Assembly (NCBI GenBank): GCA_964387795.1
Contig: CAYLYP010000001.1
Location: 94,746-158,745, forward strand
Direction: 5' to 3'
Length of the DNA stretch: 64,000 nt
Origin: CAYLYP01 sp964387795
Lineage (GTDB): Bacteria > Bacteroidota > Bacteroidia > Bacteroidales > UBA7960
A program made the position numbers and the translations under genes. Shown piece by piece: positions 35,113 to 44,597 of this stretch (positions are counted from its first letter, which is position 1; the number at the start of each line of letters is the position of its first letter). The notes below the pieces were generated by a model. It was given only the letters and a program-made list of their open reading frames with translations, was not told where the DNA came from and did not search any database.

Positions 35113-36345
35113 CTATCTGTTCATAGGTTCTATGAGTTGCATCTGCCTGTATTGTTTGTTGTTTTTAGTAAAAAAATGCCATTCGTTCATTCCTGTTTGC
35201 TGTTCTTTTGTTTTTTGCTCTCTATTCTGGTTTGCCTTTTGAAACACACGGATATAATCCACTCTTAATTTTTGAGGGAATACGGTTGTTTCATCAGGGT
35301 TGCCAGGCCAGTTTCCTCCAACAGCCAGGTTTATGATGAAAAAGAATTGTTGATGGAATTCGCTCATGTGTTCAGCAGCAATACTTAGCTCATAAAACTG
35401 AACATCATCAACAAACCATTTTATGATATTCTCGTCCCAGGTAATTGAAAAGACATGGTATGAATGGGCAAAAATCCCTGATGAGAGGCTATAGCTTCCC
35501 CCAACATAATTATGTCCGTTATTGTCCCAATGCAATGTTCCATGAACCTGATTGTCCCTGCCATTTCCTCCTACCATTTCCATGATGTCTATTTCGCCAC
35601 AATAAGGCCATCCTATTGTTGAAATATTGTTTCCAAGCATCCATAATGCAGGCCAGATTCCCTGTCCCTTTGGTAGTAAAGCCCTGATGTCGATACGGCC
35701 ATATTGAAATGACTTTCTGCCTTGTGTCTTTAACCTTGCTGATGTATAATTTTTATTCTGTATGCTTTCCTTTTTGGCTTCAATTGTCAATACCCCATTG
35801 CCTACATAAGCATTTTCCTGGCGATAGTATTCCAATTCATTATTGCCCCATCCACAATTGGGGCATCCATCTCCAATTTCAAATACCCAGTCACTTGTGT
35901 TTACCTGGTTCCCTGAGAATTCATCATTCCAAACAAGATTATATCCTTCATAGCTTAATGGTGTTGTATATCCTGTTTCCAGTGATACTGTATCGTTGGA
36001 CAGATCTACAACGACCTGACGTACCTCTTTTAAATATTTCCCTGAATTTCCATAAGCCCTTACATCTACCTGATAGGTGCCTGAGTGAATAAAAGTATAT
36101 TCAAACAAACCTGTAACATTTGTTTCAACAGGCTCTTCACTATTGTCAACCCGCAACTGGTATTCAGCAGTATTGTCTGCTGTAGCAGTTATTGTTGCCA
36201 GTCCCGGAATGTCTTCCGACAGGCTGATTTGGACAACAAGATTTGCCGGTTCGCCTGTATTAATTGGTTCTTCATTATCACAGGCCGATAGGGCAATCAT
36301 GAATATGAATGATATTAGTATCATGAAATTTGCAGGTTTTCCCAT
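35113..36345 (-). CDS. GH16 laminarinase-type endo-glucanase lipoprotein with an odd C-terminal tail
   Basis: A 410-residue lipoprotein (IALSAC, Cys22). Residues about 30-125 form a PKD/Ig-like domain. Residues about 135-370 form the GH16 jelly roll: LVWNDEFSGNQVNTSDW, GQGIWPALWMLG, the catalytic G-E251-I-D253-I-M-E256 (nucleophile E251, acid/base E256, the ExDxxE form of GH16 laminarinases) and NLAVGGNWPG, ending DYIRVFQK. It cuts beta-1,3-glucan at the surface. Residues 371-410 (ANQNREQKTKEQQ ... IEPMNR) are hydrophilic, outside the usual domain end, and look like read-through of former non-coding sequence. It lies 44 bases before susC. Confidence 0.93.
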   Translation of the reverse strand: MGKPANFMILISFIFMIALSACDNEEPINTGEPANLVVQISLSEDIPGLATITATADNTAEYQLRVDNSEEPVETNVTGLFEYTFIHSGTYQVDVRAYGNSGKYLKEVRQVVVDLSNDTVSLETGYTTPLSYEGYNLVWNDEFSGNQVNTSDWVFEIGDGCPNCGWGNNELEYYRQENAYVGNGVLTIEAKKESIQNKNYTSARLKTQGRKSFQYGRIDIRALLPKGQGIWPALWMLGNNISTIGWPYCGEIDIMEMVGGNGRDNQVHGTLHWDNNGHNYVGGSYSLSSGIFAHSYHVFSITWDENIIKWFVDDVQFYELSIAAEHMSEFHQQFFFIINLAVGGNWPGNPDETTVFPQKLRVDYIRVFQKANQNREQKTKEQQTGMNEWHFFTKNNKQYRQMQLIEPMNR

Positions 36346-36361
36346 AGTAAAAAAAATTAAT

Positions 36362-36394
36362 TAAACAATGGCCGGGATTCCCGGCCATTGTTTA
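36362..36394. terminator. Perfect hairpin between the PKD lipoprotein and GH16 genes
   Basis: A 16-bp perfect stem (TAAACAATGGCCGGGA and its complement) with almost no loop in the full pairing. It lies 12 bases after the stop of the gene at 36407 on the minus strand. The T-rich arm end makes it a likely partial terminator or mRNA 3'-end stabiliser. Confidence 0.65.
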
Positions 36395-36406
36395 CCATTC
36401 CAAAAA

Positions 36407-37885
36407 TTACTCAAACTTAAAGTTTCTGATATAGAATGTTCCGTCAACAGTATGACCTGAACCTCCTATTGATAAACCAACTAAATCAAGATCTTGTCTG
36501 GTCTTGGGTGTGCCTACTGAACCTTCTGATGGTGTTTCAATCTGGAAAGTGTAGGTTTTCCATTCATCTGTTACTACTTCTGCAAGATCAACATTATAAA
36601 CTACCCAGCTATTCCAGTACTGTTCGGTCTGGCTTGCATCAGCAATCCAAATCTGGATATTTTTTGTTAAGCCACCTTCTGAATAGGTGTTGCTGCTTGG
36701 AACATAAACATCAATCGAAACAGTTGTGAAATTATCAAACTGACAGTCATATTCCAACTGGAATTTCAAATCAGAATACTGCTCAGTGCCTCTTTGATAT
36801 TTACCAACTTTAGCTGCTGTAGCATCGGCTGGGTCATCAACTCCCGGAGTTATAACTACTGCTGATTCGGTAGGGATTAAGTCCTGAACATCTGTTGCGC
36901 TGGTTGAAGCGAAAGTGTTATATAATGCTGTTGGGGTTTCATTTGGCAAATCTTCCCCGTAAGGAATTTCTTCTTCAACAACTTCTGGCTGAAGTGATGG
37001 GTCAGAGTAGCTTGCATACGTGAAGTCCCAATATAGTTCTGCATAGGCATAAGATATGGTCAGTAAATCATAACCTGTATGCTGTTCAATAGTTGCTTTG
37101 AAAGTCTTTGTTGCTTCTGGCACAATGCTTTCAGCACTTGTGCCTAATTGAGGTAAGCCCATCCATGCACCGTTACCGTTTAAGGTGATTGTTCCTTCTG
37201 AAACATTATAAACAAAAGCATGAGTGCCTGATAACCATGCACTAACATCAGCACCATCTTTATTTACCATGTTTGATGCAATTGCTTCAAAGCAATTACC
37301 AACAATTCCATCAGCTGAAAATACAGCTTCTTCGCCCCAGAAAAGACCTGCATCATCAAAAACAAATGATCCATCTGCTTTAAAGGTAAAGCTGTGATGA
37401 TAAACGCATGGCCTTGAACCTGTATTGTCCAATGACCACCATGTACGTGCACCAGCAGCATCAGGCCCAACGCCCATACTTGTTCCTACCCTGTATAGCT
37501 GCCATGTTTTTGAGGTCTCACCTGTCAAAAGCTTGGAGGCTTCATTTGGGTCGGTAATTGTAATTGATTTTGAAAATACAGCGCTTTCATCTTCATTCTT
37601 TGCTGTAAGGCTTACTTCATAAGTCCCGGCTGCTGCAAATACATGGGTAGGGTCTTTTTCTGTTGAACTTGTACCATCCCCGAAATTCCATGTATAAGAA
37701 GTGGCGTTTTGAGAGTAATTGGTAAACACAACTTCAAGGTAGTTGGTCTCGCTTACTGCAAATTGGAAACTTGCAACCGGCTTCTCGGCTTCTTCTTCCT
37801 CTTTACATGATGTCATGCCTGCAAGCGATACTACTGCCAAAATGAGCATTGCCTGCCAATACATTTTGAATCTGTTAGCTTTCAT
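36407..37885 (-). CDS. PKD-domain surface lipoprotein, probable glycan-binding protein
   Basis: A 492-residue lipoprotein (start MKANRFKMYWQAMLILAVVS, lipobox GMTSC, Cys27). Residues about 35-115 are a PKD domain with YTWNFGDGTSSTEKDPTHVF. Next is a region of about 190 residues with TWQLYRVG and SFTFKADGSFVFDD-type strands. The last 165 residues form a beta-sandwich ending VDGTFYIRNFKFE, like carbohydrate-binding modules. It has no catalytic motif. Its place at the head of the locus fits a SusE/F-like surface glycan-binding protein (SGBP). The start at 37885 is preferred; a longer frame to 37957 adds 24 residues before the signal peptide. Confidence 0.8.
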   Translation of the reverse strand: MKANRFKMYWQAMLILAVVSLAGMTSCKEEEEAEKPVASFQFAVSETNYLEVVFTNYSQNATSYTWNFGDGTSSTEKDPTHVFAAAGTYEVSLTAKNEDESAVFSKSITITDPNEASKLLTGETSKTWQLYRVGTSMGVGPDAAGARTWWSLDNTGSRPCVYHHSFTFKADGSFVFDDAGLFWGEEAVFSADGIVGNCFEAIASNMVNKDGADVSAWLSGTHAFVYNVSEGTITLNGNGAWMGLPQLGTSAESIVPEATKTFKATIEQHTGYDLLTISYAYAELYWDFTYASYSDPSLQPEVVEEEIPYGEDLPNETPTALYNTFASTSATDVQDLIPTESAVVITPGVDDPADATAAKVGKYQRGTEQYSDLKFQLEYDCQFDNFTTVSIDVYVPSSNTYSEGGLTKNIQIWIADASQTEQYWNSWVVYNVDLAEVVTDEWKTYTFQIETPSEGSVGTPKTRQDLDLVGLSIGGSGHTVDGTFYIRNFKFE

Positions 37886-38218
37886 AGTTGTTTTTGTTTT
37901 TTGATTATTGTTTAAATGAAAAAAAATTAACATTTGTTCAGGGCAAATTAAAAGCATGATCTTCCAAATTGCAAATCAAAGCATACATCAAGCGTACAAC
38001 AATACCCTTTTTTCGGTACATCAAGAATACATCAACACTATAGTTAAGAATAAGTATATCAATATAGTAAATCTATAAAAATGCTAATTTTAATATCTCA
38101 ATAAATTATTGTTTAATATTTATTAACTCTTACTTTTTTGTATTATCTGATGTAGTATTTTTTTATAATCTGTTCTGAAAACAGCCCTGAAAAGATGCTT
38201 TTTTTTGTTGTTGAAAGC
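37886..38218. other. AT-rich gap upstream of the locus
   Basis: This 333-base gap separates the first locus gene from the regulator gene, both on the minus strand. The promoter of the locus should be here, but I found no exact TAnnTTTG box on the minus strand. It contains loosely repeated CATCAA and ATCAATA motifs that could be regulator contact sites. Confidence 0.35.
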
Positions 38219-41125
38219 TTAAAATGCCATAATGTAATCGGTGAGGTTGGCATTATGCTCAATATTAAGTTTTTTTCTTAGCCTATATCTGCTGATTTCA
38301 ACTCCCCTCACCGAGATATTCATCAATGGGGCAATCTCCTTTGTCGAAATGTTCATCCTTAAATATGCGCACAACCTTAGCTCTTTAGGGGTCAGGTCGG
38401 GATGTTTCTCTTTTACCCTCTGGATAAAGTCTAAGTGGACTTCATCAAAGTAGCTGTTAAACAACTCCCAGTTCTTTTCGTTGCGCAGGTCTTTATTTAT
38501 CTTTTTTATTAAATTGCTTACTACCATCTTGTCGTTCCCTCCTGCGTTTGTTGCTTTCATCAGCTTACCCAGGTCTTCTTTTATTGATGTAAGTGTTTTG
38601 TTCTTTTGGATTAAATGTAAGGTTGTATTGGCTAACTCCTTGTTTTTAAACTTCATTTCCGATTGAAGGCTCTCATTCTTTAAATGCATGATTTCCTTCT
38701 CTGTCATTTCGCTTTTCTCCTTAAACTTCTGTTCCTGCTGGGCAAGCTTTTTTTCGTGCCTTTGCTTTTCCTTTTGCCTAACCTGAAGAAGCCTTTTCCT
38801 GAAATAGTATATGTTCCCTGCAATGATGACCAATAGCACTAAAACATAAATGAGTATTGCTGTTTTGGAGCGTGAAAAGGGGGGCTCCACCTCAAAGGCA
38901 AAAGATGCAACTTTGCTTTCTGTCCCAAATGCATTTACTGCTTTTACTTCAAATGTATATTCCCCTTCTTTAAGGTTGGTGTATTCCTTGAAATTTACCC
39001 CATCCCATGCCGACCAATCTTCATCAAAGCCTGCAAGACGATGCGAGAATTTTATCTTTTCCGGGCTTTCATAAGCAGGTATTGTAAAACGAAACGTTAC
39101 TGAGTTTAATGTATATGGGATTTTTAGGACATTATCTATTTTAGCCCGTGAAGCTGCGTCTGTGCTGTAAAATGACATTGCGTTTGTGTTCCCCGTAAAA
39201 CTTACTTCTTTAAAAAACACATCTTCCGCTTCATTATAGTCTTTCACTATAAACTGGTTATAATGAACAAGCCCTTTTTGGGATCCAATAAAAACATTGG
39301 CAGGATCTGAAATAAAAATATTCTGAAATGCCGGCAGCAGGTTATTATTAATACCTGAAAAAGGCGAACGTATATCCCTGAAACTCCCATCTTCCAACAG
39401 GCGCATTACTCCCAGATAGGTTGAGGTGAAATACCAGAGGTTGCCTATGTCGTCCTGATAGATTTTATCAATGAAACCTTTGTCTTTAAACATGGATTCA
39501 TATTCAGTAGCCCTGTCAAAAAACTGGTTCTTGTAATTAAATTCAAATATGCCTTCCTGGGTGCTGACGAGTACTTTATTGTTTATGCGTTGAATGTTAT
39601 AGGGCAGTTGTTCCGGCAAGCCTGCATTGTTCATAAATAGTTTTACTGAACTTATTGTTTCATAATCATCTGACAATTGTAGCATAAACAATCCCCTGTA
39701 ACCATGTGATACCCATAATATGTTATTTTTATCGAGGATCATACTCCTGCTCGACTCTTTAAAGCCTTCCATCTCTTTTTCAAACTGCCACTCATTGCCT
39801 GTTTTGTTTAATTTTACAAGCCCTGTATATGTCCCTGCCAGTATGGTATTGGGTTGTAACTCAATAAATGACCAAAAACCCCTGATATCGGATATCTGCC
39901 TTGCCTGAAAACCTGAAATCTGAAAACATCCAAAATTATGGCCACATAACAGGCTGTTGCCCATTAGCTGTAGCGACCAGACCTGCCCTTCGGTGCCTTT
40001 GATAAGCCTGAATTTATCTTCCTGGATGCCGGAATTCCTCATCTTGTTCAGTTCGGCTGCATATAAGCCCTGATTGGTTCCTATATAAATAATGCCGTTG
40101 TGGATGATGCTTGCATAAGCACTCTCGATATTAAAGTTATAGTTCAGGATTGTAAGAGGGGAGGAGGTTTCAATATAATCTATGCCGTTATCAAGCCCAA
40201 GCCAAAGGTTTTTTCGCTTGTCCTGAAATAACGATAAGACAGTATTGTTTTGAAGTCCCTTATAACGGTTCAGGTGTTGTAATACCCTGCCTTCTTTGTC
40301 GCATACATAAACACCATTACTTATTGAACCAAAACAAAAATGATCCTCTGATAGCTTGATGCCCGAAAAGAGGTTGTTCTCAATAATGAATTTATTGATT
40401 TCTGTATCCCAGCTTGTAAGTTCTGTTCCATCCCATAAAAACAACCCATCATTGGAGGTGCCTATGAGGAGTTTGTTATTATCAAACCCAATTACACATC
40501 GCACCTCATTATGAAAAAATACCGGATGCCTGCTTAACAATACAAGCTTGTCGCCTTCAACTTTCATCAGTCCGCTTTCCTTGTCAACAACATAGAACAC
40601 CCCTCCGGCTTCATGCATGATGCTGAACTTGCTGAGTGGCTTCATTACCTTGATGGAATCCTTTTCAAGATAGAATATATAATTAAACGACTGAAACACG
40701 ATAGCCCCTTTATGCCTAAAGATATTCCAAACCTCATCAAAATCTGCATATTCTTCTGGTATCAGGTGGTTCAATGAATTCCATGTCAGCTTGCCTGATT
40801 TGTTGGGCGCAAGATAACCAATCTCTTCAAATGCCCCTGCATATATGGTATCACCAATAGACATAACTGACCTGACTACTGAACGGTTGGGAACCGGATA
40901 TGTCGTCCAGCCGGTACCATCAAATTCAAGGATACCATCATTGTTCCCAAAATACATATATCCTTTGCTGTTTTGGGTAACCGACCAGTTTTGGGTGCTT
41001 GCGTTATATGTGTTGCGCCAATGATTTACAATATAGGGTATGCCTGTTTCTTTTATCTGGGCTGAGAGTGTTCCTGAAAATGAAAGCAGGTGGCAAAAAA
41101 TGATTATAGTAATACATCTTCTCAT
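38219..41125 (-). CDS. Membrane-anchored propeller/Y_Y_Y/LuxR-type transcriptional regulator
   Basis: A 968-residue sensor-regulator. In order: signal peptide (1-22), about 14 short beta-propeller repeats of the two-component-regulator type (about 40-680, such as GNNDGILEFDGTGWTTYP and NLWLGLDNGIDYIE), a Y_Y_Y domain (about 690-750, YTFEVKAVNAFG), one membrane helix (756-775), a cytoplasmic coiled coil (about 780-850) and a LuxR-like helix-turn-helix (911-968, LTPKELRLCAYLRMNISTKE). No histidine kinase or receiver domain is present, so the sensed glycan is probably passed straight to the DNA-binding domain through the membrane. Next to the locus on the same strand, it is the likely regulator of it. 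Confidence 0.88.
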   Translation of the reverse strand: MRRCITIIIFCHLLSFSGTLSAQIKETGIPYIVNHWRNTYNASTQNWSVTQNSKGYMYFGNNDGILEFDGTGWTTYPVPNRSVVRSVMSIGDTIYAGAFEEIGYLAPNKSGKLTWNSLNHLIPEEYADFDEVWNIFRHKGAIVFQSFNYIFYLEKDSIKVMKPLSKFSIMHEAGGVFYVVDKESGLMKVEGDKLVLLSRHPVFFHNEVRCVIGFDNNKLLIGTSNDGLFLWDGTELTSWDTEINKFIIENNLFSGIKLSEDHFCFGSISNGVYVCDKEGRVLQHLNRYKGLQNNTVLSLFQDKRKNLWLGLDNGIDYIETSSPLTILNYNFNIESAYASIIHNGIIYIGTNQGLYAAELNKMRNSGIQEDKFRLIKGTEGQVWSLQLMGNSLLCGHNFGCFQISGFQARQISDIRGFWSFIELQPNTILAGTYTGLVKLNKTGNEWQFEKEMEGFKESSRSMILDKNNILWVSHGYRGLFMLQLSDDYETISSVKLFMNNAGLPEQLPYNIQRINNKVLVSTQEGIFEFNYKNQFFDRATEYESMFKDKGFIDKIYQDDIGNLWYFTSTYLGVMRLLEDGSFRDIRSPFSGINNNLLPAFQNIFISDPANVFIGSQKGLVHYNQFIVKDYNEAEDVFFKEVSFTGNTNAMSFYSTDAASRAKIDNVLKIPYTLNSVTFRFTIPAYESPEKIKFSHRLAGFDEDWSAWDGVNFKEYTNLKEGEYTFEVKAVNAFGTESKVASFAFEVEPPFSRSKTAILIYVLVLLVIIAGNIYYFRKRLLQVRQKEKQRHEKKLAQQEQKFKEKSEMTEKEIMHLKNESLQSEMKFKNKELANTTLHLIQKNKTLTSIKEDLGKLMKATNAGGNDKMVVSNLIKKINKDLRNEKNWELFNSYFDEVHLDFIQRVKEKHPDLTPKELRLCAYLRMNISTKEIAPLMNISVRGVEISRYRLRKKLNIEHNANLTDYIMAF

Positions 41126-41398
41126 GGCTCAACAGTAATTTCATTATTGTTTTATGGCAGACTGCTGTTCTTTGGTAGTCCTCTTATAAACAACAATAGC
41201 CTGCCTGAGGGATTTATTTTGTTAATTCTTTTGTAAATATAAGTTTTTATCCCCAAAACAGGATTGTTAATTAATACATTTTACATGAATAATAAATAAA
41301 AGCTGATAAATTACCCTGGTGTTTCTAATATTCCTGAAATCAAATAACCTTTTCCACTTTAAAATAAGTTTTAATCTGAAAGCCTGATGTATGGGTTT

Positions 41399-41851
41399 TT
41401 AAGCCATCATAAGCGAGGTGTTGATTTTTTCAAGGAGTGCTTCTGCTTCCTGAAGGCTGCTTGTTTTTATGATTGGAAGGTATTCTTTCCCATTTTTATG
41501 AATGATGACAATCCTGAAGTCCGATTCATCAATATCGATGCTCCTGTTGCCCCGGCTGTATGCTGTCCAGATCTGGTTCGAATGCTTTATCCCGGCCTTC
41601 ATGCCCTGTTCAATTTGTATCCATTTGCCAATTTTTACAATACCAAATATATTGTTGTAAAGCTTAATCTTTTTGTGCTCGAAATCTATCTCTGAGCCTG
41701 CTGTTGTAAAGGCTGTAAAGGCCCCCATGAGGATTAACAGGATACCTGTCCATGAGAACCAAATTGCATAAAGCCCTGCCCCCAGCAATACCCAGCCTGC
41801 AACCCTGCCTACCGGGCCAAATACATTGTCTAACTTATATTGTGTCTGCAT
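41399..41851 (-). CDS. Hypothetical two-helix membrane protein
   Basis: A 150-residue protein not recognised. Two hydrophobic helices lie at about 14-50 (VGRVAGWVLLGAGLYAIWF and GILLILMGAFTAFTTAG). A cytoplasmic or periplasmic strand-rich domain follows (EIDFEHKKIKLYNNIFGIVKI ends in GKWIQIEQGMKAGI) with the outline of a small PH-like domain, as in bacterial YdbT/YxeM-type membrane proteins. The C-terminal helix is LQEAEALLEKINTSL. It stands alone; 270 bases on its 3' side show nothing recognisable. Confidence 0.6.
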   Translation of the reverse strand: MQTQYKLDNVFGPVGRVAGWVLLGAGLYAIWFSWTGILLILMGAFTAFTTAGSEIDFEHKKIKLYNNIFGIVKIGKWIQIEQGMKAGIKHSNQIWTAYSRGNRSIDIDESDFRIVIIHKNGKEYLPIIKTSSLQEAEALLEKINTSLMMA

Positions 41852-41866
41852 AGTGTATTTTTTTTA

Positions 41867-41993
41867 TCCACAGATGCACTCAAATGAATCCACAAATTTA
41901 CTCAAATTGAATCCACAAATTACACAAATTAAACGAATTACACAAAAATGTTCAAAATGTTCAAAATGTTCAAATTGTTCAAATGAACCTACA
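41867..41993. repeat. Tandem degenerate repeats upstream of 41851
   Basis: Head-to-tail ATCCACAAATT-type units (CTCAAATGAATCCACAAATT and variants) pass into four ATGTTCAAA units near 41947-41980. A sister array lies at 51700-51790. A short GGGGTGAGAG..GGATG-GGCTGGTGA block (41993-42030) follows and recurs at 56002-56040. Confidence 0.6.
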
Positions 41994-42061
41994 GGGGTGA
42001 GAGATCCCACCGGATGTGGCTGGTGATGTTGGACTGGAAAAGGGTTTTATCTTTATTATCT

Positions 42062-44386
42062 TTATTTCATTTTTATCATCTGTTTTGAAACTCTCTTTCC
42101 ATCTGCATCAATAATCAGGTAGTAAAGGCCTGCAGGGATGCCGGGCAGCGGGATATCCAACTGCTGTTTGTGCCTGCTGTTGAGTTTTAATACCAATGCC
42201 CCCTGTGCATCATAAATTGTGATGTATGCCTGCCCGGCGGCAATACCTGTGCCGGAAAAGTCAATGGTGATGGATGTGCCAAATGGGTTGGGGTAAACCT
42301 GTATTCCCTGATTGCCATCCTGGTCGTCTAATCCTGTTTTTTTAAAAAAGTTTGCAACCATCGATAGCTGGTTGTTGATTGTAAAACTAAAGCCAGGGTT
42401 TGTAGAAACCACTGCCCCGTCCTCTGTCCAGTTCACAAAGCGATAGCCTTCGTTGGGAGTGGCATTTATTGTAACTGTTGTCCCATGTTCATAAATTCCC
42501 TCTCCGTTCACAGAGCCCCCCTCGGCAGGGTTTGCAGCAAGTGTAAGGGAGTAGGTGTTGATAGCGAAATGGGCAGTAAGGCTTCTGTCCTGGGTTAGTG
42601 TGAAATTATAAACGGGATCTGTTGAAATTGCTTCACCCCCTTCTGTCCAGTTGACAAAGCTATAGCCTTGGTTGGGAATGGCCTGTGCTGTAACTGTTGT
42701 CCCATAACCATACATCCCCCCTCCGCTCACTGTGCCTCCCCCGTCAGGGCTTACATCAAGAGTAAGGGTATAGGTGTTGATGGCAAAATTTGCTGTAAGG
42801 CTTCTGTTTGCTGTTAGGCTGAAGCTAAAGATGGAATCAGTTGAAAGCACTTCACCCTCTTCTGTCCAGTTAACAAAGCTATAACCTTCGTTGGGCGTTG
42901 CCTGTACTGTTGTTGCTGTTCCATGTTCAAAGACGCCCCCACCTGACACAGTGCCTCCCTCAGCAGGGTTTGCAGCAAGTGAAAGGCTGTAGGTGTTGAT
43001 GGTGAAATTGGCAGTAAGGCTCCTGTCTTCGCTTAGGTTAAAGCTAAGGATGGTATCAGTTGAAAGCACTTGCCCGTCCTCTGTCCAGTTGACAAAGCCA
43101 TAGCCTACGTTGGGCCTTGCCCTTAGTTCAATAAGGGAGCCATTTTCAAATACGCCCCCACCAATTACAGTCCCGCCCTCTGGTGGATTGCTGGAAACTG
43201 TTACAGTGCTGGCATCAAACAGGAAGTTTGCCTTAAGCACCCGGTGCCTGTTTACGGCAAATTCGTAGGATGCAAGTTGTGAAACAATGCGGTTGCCTTC
43301 AGTCCAGTTTACAAAGGTATAACCTTCTTCAGCTATTGCTTCAAGCATAATTGTATCGCCAAAATCATATTCCCCTGCGCCTGTAACCATGCCTCCTTCC
43401 AAAGGGCTTGCACTGGCAGTGATATTATAAACAGGATCGAAAACCTGCTCAGCGCTCCTGTGTATCGTAAAGCCATAGGCATATAGATAACCATCCGGCG
43501 ACATGGTGAGGCCATATACGCATTGTTCCTGGCTGCCTGTTAAGCCCGAATTGATCATTTCCCAGCTATTGCCCCCGTCAAAGGATCTGAATACCCCCCC
43601 CTGGGTGCCATGTTCATTGGTGCAGCCTATATAAATAACGTCATCAGGGGTGATTACTATATTGGCAACAAAAACATCGTATCTAAGGCAAACCCAGCTT
43701 TCCCCGTTATCTGTTGATTTATAAATCCCTGTTCCTATATTGCCAACACTTCCTGCATATAGGTTTCCCTGTGAATCCACATTTACATCCCATATATAAT
43801 AATCATATAATCCAATAAGTTGCCAGGAATCGCCATTATCTGTGGAACGATAAACGCCCCCTACTTCGCAAAATTCAGTACATGCGGCATACATGAACCC
43901 ATTAGGTGCTTCAATGATTTTTTTGAATCCACCGCAATTGCTGATTTCAATAGTTTGGGTCCATGTAACCCCATTGTCGCATGATTTATATATCCCCCCC
44001 CAGGACCCAATAAACAGGCAGTCATCGCTTGAGTGCAATATAGAAATTACATTATTCATTACACTAAAAACGTGACTCCATCCATTGTCACCTGGCTCTC
44101 TTCTGTAAAGCCCTCCTCCGGTGCCTGCATACATGATTTCTTCCTGACAAAAAAGCATACTATATACTGTTCTGCCTGCAAGTCCATATTGCACCCAGCT
44201 TAATCCTTTATCAATACTTTTAAAAACACCTTCATCTCCTGTGCCAATATATATTTCCTGTTTTCCTATTGTTTGTAAAGAATGTACTTTCCCTGAATTC
44301 GGTTTTTCAATTGGTAACCAGTAATCCTGCCCAATTACCGGATTTGTGAATACTAAAAAGACGATATAATAAATGAGTTTTTTCAT
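42062..44386 (-). CDS. T9SS-secreted BNR/InlB-repeat protein, copy 1
   Basis: A 774-residue surface or secreted protein. Signal peptide MKKLIYYIVFLVFTNPVIG; residues about 25-325 hold beta-propeller repeats of the sialidase/photosystem-stability type (GVYRSTDNGDSWQLIG, GIYKSTDNGESW, GVFRSFDGGNSW). Five InlB-like B-repeats of about 70 residues (about 335-690) each contain GYxFVNWTE and end LTANF-like. The last 80 residues form a type IX sorting domain (YPNPFGTSITIDFSG ... KRVSKQMIKMK). Sugar binding or adhesion is plausible; no catalytic residues were found. It is almost identical to the protein at 49242, differing only in the first 22 and last 16 residues. Confidence 0.85.
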   Translation of the reverse strand: MKKLIYYIVFLVFTNPVIGQDYWLPIEKPNSGKVHSLQTIGKQEIYIGTGDEGVFKSIDKGLSWVQYGLAGRTVYSMLFCQEEIMYAGTGGGLYRREPGDNGWSHVFSVMNNVISILHSSDDCLFIGSWGGIYKSCDNGVTWTQTIEISNCGGFKKIIEAPNGFMYAACTEFCEVGGVYRSTDNGDSWQLIGLYDYYIWDVNVDSQGNLYAGSVGNIGTGIYKSTDNGESWVCLRYDVFVANIVITPDDVIYIGCTNEHGTQGGVFRSFDGGNSWEMINSGLTGSQEQCVYGLTMSPDGYLYAYGFTIHRSAEQVFDPVYNITASASPLEGGMVTGAGEYDFGDTIMLEAIAEEGYTFVNWTEGNRIVSQLASYEFAVNRHRVLKANFLFDASTVTVSSNPPEGGTVIGGGVFENGSLIELRARPNVGYGFVNWTEDGQVLSTDTILSFNLSEDRSLTANFTINTYSLSLAANPAEGGTVSGGGVFEHGTATTVQATPNEGYSFVNWTEEGEVLSTDSIFSFSLTANRSLTANFAINTYTLTLDVSPDGGGTVSGGGMYGYGTTVTAQAIPNQGYSFVNWTEGGEAISTDPVYNFTLTQDRSLTAHFAINTYSLTLAANPAEGGSVNGEGIYEHGTTVTINATPNEGYRFVNWTEDGAVVSTNPGFSFTINNQLSMVANFFKKTGLDDQDGNQGIQVYPNPFGTSITIDFSGTGIAAGQAYITIYDAQGALVLKLNSRHKQQLDIPLPGIPAGLYYLIIDADGKRVSKQMIKMK
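42113..44275. repeat. Long direct repeat, copy 1 (partner 49293-51455)
   Basis: Compared line by line with the sequence 7180 bases downstream, I saw no difference within this block of about 2163 bases. Just outside it (42071, 42112, 44276 and then every few bases) the copies differ. The sharp edges suggest gene conversion. Confidence 0.8.
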
Positions 44387-44554
44387 TTTAATATGATTGT
44401 TTTTTTGTTGTTAAAACACAGCTTTTCATGAGGTGATTAAAGGAATATTTTTGATTTAAATATACAAAAATATTTGAAAAAAATGTGCTTTTTTTTATAA
44501 ATTACCAATTGAAGACATGTTTATTTTAGAGTTGCCAAATAAAAACTTATGATT

Positions 44555-44585
44555 AAAACCCGGAAGTTAAAAACTTCCGGGTTTT
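44555..44585. terminator. Terminator of the protease/beta-helix gene
   Basis: A perfect 14-bp stem (AAAACCCGGAAGTT and its complement) with a 3-nt loop, T-rich on the minus strand, 13 bases after the stop of the gene at 44598. Confidence 0.75.
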
Positions 44586-44597
44586 ATCAAATAACTT

